From contig NZ_CP048836.1 of NCBI RefSeq assembly GCF_010983895.1, forward strand, positions 1,674,001 to 1,738,000: a stretch of DNA of 64,000 nucleotides, read 5' to 3'. Numbering within the stretch: the stretch's first letter is position 1; each line of letters starts with the position of its first letter. The notes under the pieces are model-generated. The model searched no databases. It was not told the DNA's origin and saw only the letters and a list, made by a program, of their open reading frames with translations. The stretch comes from Nitrogeniibacter mangrovi (GTDB lineage: Bacteria > Pseudomonadota > Gammaproteobacteria > Burkholderiales > Rhodocyclaceae). The position numbers were made by a program, and so were the translations under genes. Below are positions 27,847-37,126 of this stretch, piece after piece.

Positions 27847-28719
27847 ATGAAAAGGATTCTCGGTATCCATAGCGCCCCGCAGGGGCATTGGGTGGGCGAC
27901 GGCTTTCCGGTGCGCACGCTGTTTGCCTACGACCGGCTGGGGCCACGGATCAGTCCGTTCCTGCTGCTCGATCACGCGGGGCCGGCCGACTTTCCGCCGG
28001 CGGTGCGGCCGCGTGGCGTGGGCGAGCATCCGCATCGTGGCATGGAGACCGTGACCATCGTCTATGACGGCGAGGTGGCGCATCGCGATTCGACCGGCGG
28101 TGGCGGCACGATCGGGCCGGGCGACGTGCAGTGGATGACCGCGGCCTCGGGCATCCTCCACGAGGAGTTCCATTCCCCGGCCTTCACCGGGCGCGGCGGC
28201 CGGCTGGAGATGGTGCAGCTGTGGGTGAATCTGCCGGCGCGGGACAAGCTGGCGCCGCCGGCCTATCAGACCATTCTCGCTGGCGACATTCCCGTCGTGC
28301 CGCTGCGCGACGGGGCCGGGCAGCTTCGCGTCATCGCCGGCGAGTTCGGTGGCCAGCGCGGGCCGGCACGCACCTTCACGCCCATCGACGTGTGGGACCT
28401 GCAGCTGGCCGAAGGCCGCGGCGCGGCGCTGACCGTGAAGCCGGGGCGCAACGTCATCGTCGTGGTGCTGCGCGGCACGGTGCGGGTCAATGACACCGAG
28501 CCGGTGCGGGCGGGGCAGTTCGCGCTGCTCGACCGCGATGGCGAGGCGCTGTTCCTCGAAGCCGACGACGCCGCCGCGCTGCTGGTGTTGAGCGGCGAGC
28601 CCATCGACGAACCCATCGCCGGTCAGGGCCCCTTCGTGATGAACACCGAAGACGAGCTGCGCCAGGCCTTCGCGGACTTCCGCGCCGGGCGCTTCGGGCA
28701 GATCGTACCCGCCGGCTAG
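27847..28719 (+). CDS. pirin family protein
   Basis: A 290-residue bicupin. The N-terminal cupin has the metal-binding residues of pirins: FLLLDHAGPADFP, GEHPHRGMETVTIVYDGEVAHRDSTGGGGTIGPGDVQWMTAASGILHEEFH. The C-terminal cupin (LQLAEGRGAALTVKPGRNVIVVVLRG) lacks obvious ligands, as usual. Some pirins are quercetinases and others modulate metabolic enzymes or redox responses. It is followed by an isochorismatase-family gene and preceded by a divergent LysR gene. Confidence 0.93.
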   Translation: MKRILGIHSAPQGHWVGDGFPVRTLFAYDRLGPRISPFLLLDHAGPADFPPAVRPRGVGEHPHRGMETVTIVYDGEVAHRDSTGGGGTIGPGDVQWMTAASGILHEEFHSPAFTGRGGRLEMVQLWVNLPARDKLAPPAYQTILAGDIPVVPLRDGAGQLRVIAGEFGGQRGPARTFTPIDVWDLQLAEGRGAALTVKPGRNVIVVVLRGTVRVNDTEPVRAGQFALLDRDGEALFLEADDAAALLVLSGEPIDEPIAGQGPFVMNTEDELRQAFADFRAGRFGQIVPAG

Positions 28720-28859
28720 CGCGTCATTCCCTTTCCGGTGCCGCCGGCGCGGCACGTCTCCAGGGGGCACCCGTTCGGGTGACCCTCGGGGGGCGCTCGT
28801 GCCTGCGGCACCGCCCCGGGGGTGTCGATCACACACCCCACAACCCCAAGGAGCCCCCC

Positions 28860-29486
28860 ATGAATCCGCAATACAAACGACTCGACCGGAATGACGCCGC
28901 CGTGCTGCTGGTGGACCACCAGGCCGGGCTGTTGTCCCTGGTCCGCGACATCGATCCGGACCGCTTCAGGAACAACGTGCTGGCGCTGGGCGATCTGGCC
29001 GATTACTTCGGCCTGCCGACCATCCTCACCACCAGCTTCGAAACCGGCCCGAACGGTCCGCTGGTGCCGGAGCTCAAGGCGCAGTTTCCCGACGCCCCCT
29101 ACATCGCCCGTCCGGGCCAGATCAACGCCTGGGACAACGAGGATTTCGTCGCCGCCGTGCGCGCCACCGGCAGGAAGCAGCTGATCATCGCCGGCGTGGT
29201 CACCGAGGTGTGCGTCGCCTTTCCGGCGCTGTCGGCCATCGAGGCCGGCTACGAGGTGTTCGTGGTGACCGACGCCTCGGGCACCTTCAACGCACTGACG
29301 CGCGACTCGGCCTGGCGCCGCATGGAAGCGGCCGGCGCCCAGCTGATGACCTGGTTCGGCGTGGCCTGCGAACTGCACCGTGACTGGCGCAACGACATCG
29401 AGGGCCTGGGGCGCCTGTTCTCCAACCACATCCCCGACTACCGCAATCTCATGAGCAGCTACGACACCCTGACGCAGATGGGGTAG
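28860..29486 (+). CDS. isochorismatase-family cysteine hydrolase
   Basis: A 208-residue cysteine hydrolase. Asp19 in LLVDHQAGLL and Cys118 in VVTEVCVAFPAL are the expected catalytic residues, with the characteristic cis-peptide region before the Cys. The start at 28860 has AAGGAG six bases upstream; the open frame extends 27 codons further but without a ribosome site. Homologues next to pirin are often annotated as hydrolases induced by oxidative or xenobiotic stress; the substrate is unknown. Confidence 0.9.
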   Translation: MNPQYKRLDRNDAAVLLVDHQAGLLSLVRDIDPDRFRNNVLALGDLADYFGLPTILTTSFETGPNGPLVPELKAQFPDAPYIARPGQINAWDNEDFVAAVRATGRKQLIIAGVVTEVCVAFPALSAIEAGYEVFVVTDASGTFNALTRDSAWRRMEAAGAQLMTWFGVACELHRDWRNDIEGLGRLFSNHIPDYRNLMSSYDTLTQMG

Positions 29487-29573
29487 CGCGGCGGGTGCCG
29501 GCCCGGGCTGCCCCGGGTTGGCACATCACCTGCTTTGGGGAAGGCCTGATCCGATATCGCGAGAGGGCCCCTC

Positions 29574-30197
29574 ATGCAGATTCAGGCGAGTGCACGCCAG
29601 AGCCTCGCGCGCCTGGCCGCGACGCCGCCGGCGAGCGGTGCCGGCGTGGCGGCAAACGCGTCGACCGTGGCGGCAGATCCTGCCGCCATCGTGCGCCTGT
29701 CCGAGGCGGGGCGGGCGAAGCCGGCGGGCGAGGCAGCCACGGCCACCTTCGACACCCGCCAGGGCGAACGCACGCTCGACATCGACACCTTGCTTTCCCC
29801 GCCCTCGGCGCCGGTGAACCTGCAGGATGTGCCCCTGCTGCTGCCCACGCAGCGCAATGTGGAGGCGCTCGGGCGGCATGCGTCGGCGCGCGTGGCGGCC
29901 TTGCTGGCCGAACACGGCATCGACGCGCCGACGCAGATCCGCTTCGATGCCGCCGGGCAGCTCCAGTTGCCGGCGGGCTACGCCGATGCCGAGGCCTTCA
30001 CCCAGGCGCTCGACGCCGATCCGGTGCTCGCGCGCGAGCTGCGCACCGTCAATGCCCTGGCCTCCCACGTGGCGGGCATCGCCCGGGCCGCTGCCGGGCA
30101 GCCCACCGAGACGCAGATCGCCCTGCAGTTCGGCGCCGCCGGCCAGCTGATCGTCACCGCCGACGGCGCACCGCTCCTGCGGGCCGAATCGACCTGA
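29574..30197 (+). CDS. hypothetical protein, 207 residues
   Basis: No family recognised. The protein is rich in Ala, has no signal peptide or membrane helix, and splits into a low-complexity N-terminus (residues 1-65) and a more ordered part with LLAEHGIDAPTQIRFDAAGQLQLPAGYADAEAFTQAL and the related TQIALQFGAAGQLIVTADG near the C-terminus; these two (x)TQI-F(D/G)AAGQL segments look like an internal repeat. Codon use matches its neighbours. The ATG at 29574 follows a GAGAGGG-like site. Confidence 0.65.
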   Translation: MQIQASARQSLARLAATPPASGAGVAANASTVAADPAAIVRLSEAGRAKPAGEAATATFDTRQGERTLDIDTLLSPPSAPVNLQDVPLLLPTQRNVEALGRHASARVAALLAEHGIDAPTQIRFDAAGQLQLPAGYADAEAFTQALDADPVLARELRTVNALASHVAGIARAAAGQPTETQIALQFGAAGQLIVTADGAPLLRAEST

Positions 30198-30261
30198 GCG
30201 GCTCGGGATGGCGGTACACTCGCGCCCATGACAGGCAGGCGAGCAGCGGACTGATTCAGCG

Positions 30262-31371
30262 ATGGAAACCGTCGATTGCGTGGTGATCGGGGCCGGCGTG
30301 GTGGGGCTGGCCTGCGCGCAGGCGCTGGCCGCGGCCGGGCGCGAGGTGATCATCCTCGAGCGCGAAGCGGCCTTCGGCACCGGCATCAGCGCACGCAACA
30401 GCGAAGTCATTCATGCCGGCCTGTACTACCCGACCGGCTCGCTCAAGGCGCGGCTGTGCGTGGCGGGGCGCGAGCGCCTCTACCGCTGGTGCGCGGACCA
30501 TGACGTCGCCCATGCGCGCTGCGGCAAGCTGGTGGTGGCCACCCGGCCGGAGCAGGTGCCCGCGCTCGAGGCGCTGCACCGCAAGGCCGAAGCCAACGGC
30601 GTGTGCGATCTGCAGCGCCTCGACCGCGCCCGGGTCGCGGAGCTGGAACCGGAACTCGACGTCGCGGCGGCGCTGCTGTCGCCCGCCACCGGCATCGTCG
30701 ACAGCCACGGCTTCATGCTCTCGCTGCTCGGCGCGGCCGAGGCCCATGGGGCGATGCTCGCGCTGGGCAGCCCGGTGCTGGGCGGGCGCCGCGATGGCGA
30801 CGGCGTGGTGCTGGAGGTCGGCGGCGAAGCGCCCATGGCCTTGCGTGCCCGCTGGGTGATCAACGCCGCCGGCCTCGACGCCGTCGCCCTCGGCCACGCC
30901 ATCGAGGGCGCGCCGGCCGGCAGCATTCCCGGCGCCTGGTTCGCGCGCGGGGTGTATTTCACCCTCAGTGGGCGGGCGCCGTTCTCGCACCTGATCTACC
31001 CGCTGCCCGAGCCGGGCGGGCTGGGTGTGCATCTGACCCTGGACCTGGGCGGGCAGGCCAAGTTCGGCCCCGATGTGGAATGGATCGACTCGCCCGACTA
31101 CCGCGTCGACCCGCAGCGTTCGACACGTTTCGTCGAGGCGGTGCGGCGCTGGTGGCCGCAGCTGGACGCGGGTCGCCTGCAGCCCGGCTACGCCGGCGTG
31201 CGACCCAAGATCGTCGGGGCGGGCATGGCCGACGCCGACTTCCGCATCGACGGTCCGGCGCGGCACGGGGTCGCCGGGCTCATCCACCTGTTCGGTATCG
31301 AGTCGCCGGGGCTGACGGCCGCGTTGGCGATTGGCGAGGCGGTGGCGGCCACGGTCGACTCAGGTGCCTAG
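30262..31371 (+). CDS. FAD-dependent oxidoreductase, L-2-hydroxyglutarate oxidase-like (LhgO family)
   Basis: A 369-residue FAD enzyme of the DAO family. The dinucleotide fold is at the N-terminus ([29 protein letters not shown]), followed by [25 protein letters not shown] and [19 protein letters not shown] at the end, both typical of the L-2-hydroxyglutarate dehydrogenase branch. The reaction is probably oxidation of a 2-hydroxy acid or amino acid, substrate not proven. It stands alone on the plus strand. Confidence 0.88.
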   Translation: METVDCVVIGAGVVGLACAQALAAAGREVIILEREAAFGTGISARNSEVIHAGLYYPTGSLKARLCVAGRERLYRWCADHDVAHARCGKLVVATRPEQVPALEALHRKAEANGVCDLQRLDRARVAELEPELDVAAALLSPATGIVDSHGFMLSLLGAAEAHGAMLALGSPVLGGRRDGDGVVLEVGGEAPMALRARWVINAAGLDAVALGHAIEGAPAGSIPGAWFARGVYFTLSGRAPFSHLIYPLPEPGGLGVHLTLDLGGQAKFGPDVEWIDSPDYRVDPQRSTRFVEAVRRWWPQLDAGRLQPGYAGVRPKIVGAGMADADFRIDGPARHGVAGLIHLFGIESPGLTAALAIGEAVAATVDSGA

Positions 31372-31557
31372 GCACGGCTGTGCTGGGCCAGGCCGAGGGG
31401 GGCGGTTCATGACGGTGCGTGAATCGGCCTGATGTATTTTTAAGTTATGGAAAAAAAGGAAAAGTTCGGTGATGCGCAACATGCTCGGCATCGTATGGTG
31501 CGTTCCGGCGGCGTCTGATTGTCCGGTGCCGCCCCCGCTCAACCCAAAGGAGAAATG

Positions 31558-31632
31558 ATGCGAGCAATTCGATACACGGCCGCGGCGACCTTGGGCGCGC
31601 TGGGTCTGCTGGCGTCGCGTCGCCGCAAGTAA
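31558..31632 (+). CDS. 24-residue basic hydrophobic micropeptide
   Basis: Short open frame encoding MRAIRYTAAATLGALGLLAS followed by RRRK. AAAGGAG (31546-31552) lies five bases before the ATG at 31558; an adjacent ATG at 31555 is the alternative. One short hydrophobic helix is followed by a cluster of three Arg and a Lys, similar in pattern to the tail of sorted PEP-CTERM proteins but without PEP. A strong rho-independent terminator lies about 50 bases downstream, so this appears to be its own transcript. Function unknown. Confidence 0.55.
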   Translation: MRAIRYTAAATLGALGLLASRRRK

Positions 31633-31679
31633 GGCGGCGCGAGCACGTCCGACGGTCGGATGGTCCGGCCGTGGCAAGG

Positions 31680-31708
31680 GACGCCCCCGGTCGGTGGCGT
31701 CTTTTTTT
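31680..31708 (+). terminator. rho-independent terminator of the micropeptide unit
   Basis: Stem GACGCC (31680-31685) / GGCGTC (31696-31701) with a 10-base loop, followed by seven T (31702-31708). Confidence 0.85.
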
Positions 31709-31812
31709 ATGGCTCGATCACCGCGTCGGGTCATTGTTCGGCCGCCCGATCCGGCACGATGTGCGCCCGTCGGGTGCGGCCTACAATGACAGCGAATGCA
31801 GGAGGATGCGTC

Positions 31813-32853
31813 ATGAAAGCCATGCGGCTGCACCGGATTGGGCCGATTTCCGAGCACAGCGAGGGGCCGCTGCGCCTCGACGAGATTCCCATGCCGACCC
31901 CGGCGCCCGGCGAGGTGCTGATCCGGGTGCTCACCTGCGGGGTCTGCCACACCGAGCTGGACGAGATCGAGGGGCGTACGCCGCCGCCCGAACTGCCCAT
32001 GATTCTCGGCCACCAGGTGGTGGGCGAGGTGGTGGCGATGCCGGCGCCGGCCTCCGGCCTTCGGATCGGCCAGCGGGTGGGTGTGGCCTGGATCGCTTCC
32101 AGTTGCGGGCGCTGCGAATACTGTCTCGCGGGCCTGCCCAACCTGTGTCCCGGGTTCAAGGCCACGGGGCGTGACCGCGCGGGCGGTTACGCCGAGTACA
32201 TGACCGCCGAAGCGGCCTTCGTGTATCCGATTCCCGAGGCCCTGTCGGACGAGGCTGCCGCGCCGCTGCTGTGTGCCGGCGCCATCGGCTACCGGTCGCT
32301 CAGGCTGTGCCGGCTGAAGAACGGCCAGCGCCTCGGGCTCACGGGCTTCGGCGCCTCGGGGCATCTGGTGCTGAAGATGGCGCGCTTCCTGTATCCGGAC
32401 TCGGACGTCCTTGTCTTCGCGCGCAGCGAGGTCGAACGCGAGCACGCGCGTGAGCTGGGTGCGGCCTGGTCCGGTCCGTCGGGCGCGGTGCCTCCGGCCG
32501 GAGTGCACGCCATCATCGACACCACGCCGGTGTGGACGCCGGTGCTCGATGCCCTGAAGCTGCTGCTGCCGGGCGGCCGGCTGGTGATCAACGCGATTCG
32601 CAAGGAGTCGCAGGACATCGACCGCTGGCTCGAGCTGTCCTATCCCGACCACCTGTGGCTGGAGAAGGAGATCAAGAGCGTGGCCAATATCACCCCGGAC
32701 GACGTGCGCGAGTTCCTGGACATCGCCGCGCGGGCCGGGATTCGCCCGGAATACCAGGTCTATCCGCTCGAAGACGCCAACCGCGCGCTCAAGGCGCTGC
32801 GCGCCGGGCAGATCAAGGGCGCCAAGGTGCTGCGCATCGCCGCGCGCGCCTGA
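31813..32853 (+). CDS. zinc-dependent alcohol dehydrogenase
   Basis: A 346-residue medium-chain dehydrogenase. Catalytic-zinc residues are in LTCGVCHTELDEIEG and LGHQVVGEV, the structural zinc is bound by CGRCEYCLAGLPNLC, and a nucleotide-binding GFGASGHLVLKMA follows. FKATGRDRAGGYAEYM and IKSVANITPDDVREFL are typical of the AdhA-like, zinc-binding alcohol dehydrogenases. The start at 31813 is fixed by AGGAGG eight bases upstream. Substrate unknown; probably a primary alcohol. Confidence 0.92.
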   Translation: MKAMRLHRIGPISEHSEGPLRLDEIPMPTPAPGEVLIRVLTCGVCHTELDEIEGRTPPPELPMILGHQVVGEVVAMPAPASGLRIGQRVGVAWIASSCGRCEYCLAGLPNLCPGFKATGRDRAGGYAEYMTAEAAFVYPIPEALSDEAAAPLLCAGAIGYRSLRLCRLKNGQRLGLTGFGASGHLVLKMARFLYPDSDVLVFARSEVEREHARELGAAWSGPSGAVPPAGVHAIIDTTPVWTPVLDALKLLLPGGRLVINAIRKESQDIDRWLELSYPDHLWLEKEIKSVANITPDDVREFLDIAARAGIRPEYQVYPLEDANRALKALRAGQIKGAKVLRIAARA

Positions 32854-32869
32854 GCGTATCGGCCCGAGA

Positions 32870-32886
32870 GCCCCGATCACCGGGGC
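32870..32886. terminator. weak hairpin after the alcohol dehydrogenase
   Basis: Stem GCCCCG / CGGGGC with a 5-base loop, 16 bases after the stop. The following tract (GTTCACGTTCGTTT) is only partly T-rich, so termination is uncertain. Confidence 0.4.
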
Positions 32887-33006
32887 GTTCACGTTCGTTT
32901 GGGCTGCCCCGTTCAGGCGCCGTGCCGCCTCAAGTTGTCTCCCGGAAACCCGATATATCAGTTCAGATTCGCGGTGACGGCGCGGGTGCGTCGAAGAAGA
33001 GGCAGC

Positions 33007-33525
33007 ATGAAGAACAGGATTCAGCCCACGAACGTGGAAAAGATCATGCGCGAGCATGATTTCATCGTCTCCAAGACCGACCTGAAAGGGCGGCTCGTCT
33101 ACGGCAACGAGATATTCATCGAGTTCTCCGGCTACGAGGAAGCGGAGCTGCTCGGCTCCCAGCACAACATCATTCGCCATCCGGACATGCCGCGTGGTGT
33201 CTTCCGCCTGCTTTGGGATTCCATTTCTTCGGGCAAGGAAATCTTTGCCTACGTGAAGAACATGTCCAAGGACGGCAGCTACTACTGGGTCGTGGCCAAC
33301 GTGACCCCGGACTACGACGACATGGGAAAGATCTCCGGCTACCTGTCGGTGCGCCGCGCGCCCAGCCGCAAGGCGCTGCCGCTGATCGAGGATCTGTACC
33401 GTCGGATGAAACAGGCCGAGGAGGCCGCCGGTCCGCGGGATGCGTGCGAGGCGTCGATCGCCTTGCTCAACGAAACGCTCAAGGAAAAGGGAGTGAGCTA
33501 TGAAGACTTCGTCCTCGCCATCTGA
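33007..33525 (+). CDS. stand-alone PAS sensor protein, Aer/CetB-like
   Basis: A 172-residue soluble protein with one PAS domain of the Aer type: [47 protein letters not shown] and [21 protein letters not shown]. In Aer this domain binds FAD and senses redox state. The C-terminal 50 residues are helical. It has no membrane or signalling domain and overlaps the following chemotaxis receptor by 26 bases, so the two are probably partners, as in the CetA/CetB energy-taxis pair of Campylobacter. The start at 33007 gives the usual Aer N-terminus. Confidence 0.88.
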   Translation: MKNRIQPTNVEKIMREHDFIVSKTDLKGRLVYGNEIFIEFSGYEEAELLGSQHNIIRHPDMPRGVFRLLWDSISSGKEIFAYVKNMSKDGSYYWVVANVTPDYDDMGKISGYLSVRRAPSRKALPLIEDLYRRMKQAEEAAGPRDACEASIALLNETLKEKGVSYEDFVLAI

Positions 33526-34936
33526 GGCAGGCACCGACGCGCGTATCGGGCGGTTGCTGGAGGTCGTTCGCCATGTGGCCGAGGGCCAGCTGACCGGGCG
33601 AATCACCCATATCGGCGAAAAGGATGAGATCGGCGAGCTGTGCTGGCATGTGAACAACATGCTCGACCAGCTCGAGAGCTGCTTCCGCGAACAGCAGACG
33701 GTCATGGCCAACGCCAGCGCGGGCCACTACGACCGCAAGGTCCAGACCGCCGGCCTGCATGGCGAGTTTCGCCGTGCGCTGGAGCGCAACCAGGGCTCGA
33801 TCGACATGCTGGCCGCGAATGCACGCGCAAAGGCCGAGGCGGAACGCGTCGAACGGCAGGCCCAGGAGGAGATCGCGGCGCTGATCGGCGCGGCCGCGCG
33901 TGGCGACTTCACCCAGCGCATCGACGTTGGCGGCAAGGACGGCTTCTTCCTTACCCTGGCGGAGGACGTCAATTCGCTCATGGAGACGACGGAGCAGGGC
34001 CTGTCGGATGTGGCGTCCGTATTGCGCGCCATCGCCGAGGGGGACCTCACCGAGCGCATCGATACCGACTACGAAGGCATCTTCGGGCAGCTCAAGGAAG
34101 ACACCAACCTGACCACGGAAAACCTCAAGGGGATCATCCGCGAGATTCAGGAGGCGGCCAGTTCCATCAACGTGTCGGTGAGCGAGATCGCCGATGGCAA
34201 CCAGGATCTGTCCCGCCGCACCGAGGACCAGGCTGCCAGCCTGGAGGAGACGTCGTCCTCCATGGCCGAGTTGAACACCACCATTGCCTCCAATGCCGAG
34301 AACGCGGCCCATGCGCGCAGCATGGCCGACGGCTCACGGCAGCGGGTGTCGGCCAGCCGCGATGCCATGAGCCGGCTGGTGGCGACCATGAAGGAGATCC
34401 AGACCGGCTCCGAGCAGATCGCCAACATCGTCAGCCTGATCGAATCGATCGCCTTCCAGACCAACATCCTGGCCCTGAACGCCGCCGTGGAGGCCGCGCG
34501 TGCCGGCGACCAGGGGCGTGGTTTCGCGGTCGTGGCGAGCGAGGTGCGCAATCTGGCGCAGAAGTCGTCGGATGCCGCCAAGGAGATCAAGACCCTGATC
34601 GCCTCGTCGCGCGCGAGCGTGGCCGAGGGCTCGAAGGAGGTCGGTCAGATGGAGAGTGTCATCAAGGAGGCCGCCGACGCCTTCGAGAAGCTGAATCACG
34701 TGGTCGCCGAGATCGCCGAGGCGAGCAAGGAGCAGGCGCTCGGCATCGACCAGGTCACCACCGCGGTGGCGCGCATGGACGATGTCACCCAGCAGAACGC
34801 CGCGCTGGTGGAGGAGGCCGCGGCCGCAGCCGACAGCCTGCGCGACCAGGCGCACGGCCTGGATCAGGCGACGCGACGATTCAGGCTCGAACGCGAAGTC
34901 GCCCGCCGCCCGGTGCGCATGGCCTTCGGGCGCTGA
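33500..34936 (+). CDS. soluble methyl-accepting chemotaxis protein with HAMP repeats
   Basis: A 478-residue receptor without membrane helices. The N-terminal half has HAMP-like units ([18 protein letters not shown]...[17 protein letters not shown], then [16 protein letters not shown]... and [27 protein letters not shown]). The C-terminal signalling domain has the conserved hairpin tip ([34 protein letters not shown]). No C-terminal CheR-docking pentapeptide is seen. Its start lies inside the PAS gene with GGAG just upstream. Together the two encode what Aer-type receptors carry in one chain. Confidence 0.92.
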   Translation: MKTSSSPSEAGTDARIGRLLEVVRHVAEGQLTGRITHIGEKDEIGELCWHVNNMLDQLESCFREQQTVMANASAGHYDRKVQTAGLHGEFRRALERNQGSIDMLAANARAKAEAERVERQAQEEIAALIGAAARGDFTQRIDVGGKDGFFLTLAEDVNSLMETTEQGLSDVASVLRAIAEGDLTERIDTDYEGIFGQLKEDTNLTTENLKGIIREIQEAASSINVSVSEIADGNQDLSRRTEDQAASLEETSSSMAELNTTIASNAENAAHARSMADGSRQRVSASRDAMSRLVATMKEIQTGSEQIANIVSLIESIAFQTNILALNAAVEAARAGDQGRGFAVVASEVRNLAQKSSDAAKEIKTLIASSRASVAEGSKEVGQMESVIKEAADAFEKLNHVVAEIAEASKEQALGIDQVTTAVARMDDVTQQNAALVEEAAAAADSLRDQAHGLDQATRRFRLEREVARRPVRMAFGR

Positions 34937-34945
34937 ACAAAGACA

Positions 34946-34969
34946 GGCGCCCCGGCCATCCGGGGCGCC
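34946..34969. terminator. hairpin between convergent genes
   Basis: Perfect 10-base stem GGCGCCCCGG / CCGGGGCGCC with a CCAT loop, between the receptor and the convergent porin. No T-run follows on either strand. Confidence 0.6.
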
Positions 34970-34985
34970 GCGTCGTGACGGCCGC

Positions 34986-36329
34986 TCAGAAGTAGTAGCC
35001 GAAATTCAAATTGAAACGGGACTGCCACTTGTCGTCGGCATTGGCGCCGAGGCGGTCGCCGTAGGCCGACTCGCCGCCGACGAACTCGTTGCCGTTGGAC
35101 ATGGCCAGCTCCGAGTAGATGTACCAGCCCCCATGCGCCCAGGCGGCGCCCACGGTCACCAGATCGCTGTCGTTGAACCCGTGTTCGTCCTTGACGATGG
35201 AGCTGTATTCCACGAACGGCACCACATAGTCCAGCCACGGTACGCTCGGCGTCTCCAGGTGGTAGCTCAGTGACACCGCCGGAATCCACGCCTTGGCGGC
35301 CACCGTGTTGGGGAAGTCGAAGGCGCCGAATTGCACCAGGGTGTCGGTGCCCAGCGGCTGCCTCGCGCTCACGTCGTACTCGTAGCGGGTGAGCTGGGTG
35401 GCCAGGGTGAGGTTGTTCCACGTGTTGACCATGTGCGCGGAGGCGGCCCAGTGGCTGCCGTCGCCCTGCGGGCCCTTGCTGTCCAGCTCGCCATACTCCA
35501 CCGACATGCCCAGCTTGGTCTTCACCGGCATGTCGTCGAAGCTGTAGATCGCGCGCAGGTTCACCTGGTTGCGCTCCTCGTAGCCGTTGCGGGTCTTGTT
35601 GACGACGTCGAAGGAGTAGCGGGCGCTGTCACGCGAGCTACCGGCTCCGGTGCCTTCGTCCGAGAAGTAGTAGGCGGCATCGAAGGTCCAGTTGCCCAGC
35701 GGGCGCGTGTACTTGATCCCCAGATCCATGTCGTCGGCCAGGCCGACGTAGTAGTGCTGGTCGAAGAACCAGCTCTGGGAGACACCATACGGACCGGGCC
35801 CGAAGGGCACCCGGTTCACCCCCACCTGGACCTGGCCGCCGTCGTCGAAGTTGTAGCCCAGCCAGCCGGTGTGCAGGAAGTGGTAACCGTTGTAGAACCG
35901 GTACTCGAGCTTGCCGACCACGGCGTCGTGGGTGTAGTCCATGTTGATGCGGAAGGTGTCGAGCGTGAAGTTGCCGCCGTCACCTTCGGCGCGCGAGGGG
36001 TGACCGGTGTCTTTGCCGTAGTCGCCCACCGCGTAATTGGCCCGTATCGCGCCGCCGATTTTCAGGGTGCCGCCGAACACGTTGTCGAAGGCGATATCGT
36101 TGGAGGCGGGCGCCGGGTTCGCTTCGGCGGCCTGCTGCTTGGCCGCCGCTTCGCCGCGCTGCGCGTCCGCGAGTTCGGCACGGGTCTTGGCCAGCGCCTG
36201 TTCCAGTTCGGAAATCCGTGCCTTCAGTGCGGCGGTGTCTTCGGCCGCCTGCGTGCTCAAGGGCAGCGCGAGGGCCGAGGCCACCACCAGCGCGGATGAT
36301 AGATGACGGTGCTTCGAAGCATTGAGCAT
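34986..36329 (-). CDS. outer-membrane porin with N-terminal coiled coil
   Basis: A 447-residue exported beta-barrel. A signal peptide (ALVVASALALPLSTQAA) is followed by a coiled coil (residues 30-70, LKARISELEQALAKTRAELA) and a barrel with alternating strands (FRINMDYTHDAVVGKLEYRF, VQVGVNRVPFGPG). It ends in FNLNFGYYF, with the C-terminal Phe used by the BAM complex. AGGAG lies upstream of the ATG at 36329. The coiled coil is of the type found in trimeric OprO/P-like or carbohydrate porins; the solute is unknown. Confidence 0.85.
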   Translation of the reverse strand: MLNASKHRHLSSALVVASALALPLSTQAAEDTAALKARISELEQALAKTRAELADAQRGEAAAKQQAAEANPAPASNDIAFDNVFGGTLKIGGAIRANYAVGDYGKDTGHPSRAEGDGGNFTLDTFRINMDYTHDAVVGKLEYRFYNGYHFLHTGWLGYNFDDGGQVQVGVNRVPFGPGPYGVSQSWFFDQHYYVGLADDMDLGIKYTRPLGNWTFDAAYYFSDEGTGAGSSRDSARYSFDVVNKTRNGYEERNQVNLRAIYSFDDMPVKTKLGMSVEYGELDSKGPQGDGSHWAASAHMVNTWNNLTLATQLTRYEYDVSARQPLGTDTLVQFGAFDFPNTVAAKAWIPAVSLSYHLETPSVPWLDYVVPFVEYSSIVKDEHGFNDSDLVTVGAAWAHGGWYIYSELAMSNGNEFVGGESAYGDRLGANADDKWQSRFNLNFGYYF

Positions 36330-37126
36330 CGGTGAACTCCTCTTGATTTTCTCGTTGCAATCGGCGGGCGCGATGACCCTGGCGATTGCGCCGGTGCGGT
36401 GCCGGCGCAAGCGTTTTCTTATGGCTGAAGTCAGCGACGTTTCCCGGCGCTTTCGACCGGTTGCATGATGAAGCCGGTCGGAGGGTGTTTCACGCAAAAA
36501 GGCAGCGAAACGAATAATGCCAAAAGCATGGCTTTGGCGAGATGGCGGCGGTCGTGGAAACGATCGGCCTGAATCCGGTTTTGATTCGATGAATGACGTG
36601 AGTATGCGCTACGAATGATTTGTTGCTGGACCTCTATATTCTAGACTACCGATATGGTTGCAAATCGTCCACAACGAAGCTGGATATTGTCACTGTGCGC
36701 GTGATTGTTTAGACTGGCCGCAGGCCTGTGGGCCTGTCAATGCAGCATGATGCGCCGGTTGGGGCGCCATTGCTGCCCAAATTCGCCGCCGATCGACGAT
36801 TGGCCATGGCTTGAATCAATAAGAAGAAACAGCGATACAGGCGAATTGTCCGCTTTGCATTCGTCATGTTTCCATTCAATAAGATGAACTGATATTTCCC
36901 CTTGGACGATTCCAGGGGATGCGCCGTCTCCTGGCGCGTTGTCGTTCGCCGGTCGGGTGGAAGCCACGCTCAATCGTATTTCTTAATCCTTGTAGCATGG
37001 GCGCGGATGATGGAAATCGTGATCGAAGGCTTCCGGTATTTACCGCGGTGATCGGCCTCATTCGCCGGGGATGTCGCAATTCGCGTACCGACCCTTTCAA
37101 TTTTGCCGCGCCGCTGAGGACACGCC
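36330..37126. other. gene-free divergent intergenic region
   Basis: About 800 bases between the divergent porin and BCCT genes, less GC-rich than the surroundings (notably 36480-37030). No convincing coding frame, RNA gene or hairpin was found. It must contain the promoters of both genes; its length suggests a complex control region. Confidence 0.5.

Noticed and set aside
31558-31632. Micropeptide as an exosortase substrate
   Set aside because: The tail has the helix-plus-Arg pattern but lacks the PEP motif and any mature domain.
36705-36887. Small open frame in the porin-BCCT gap
   Set aside because: No ribosome site, no recognisable sequence; consistent with chance in an AT-richer gap.
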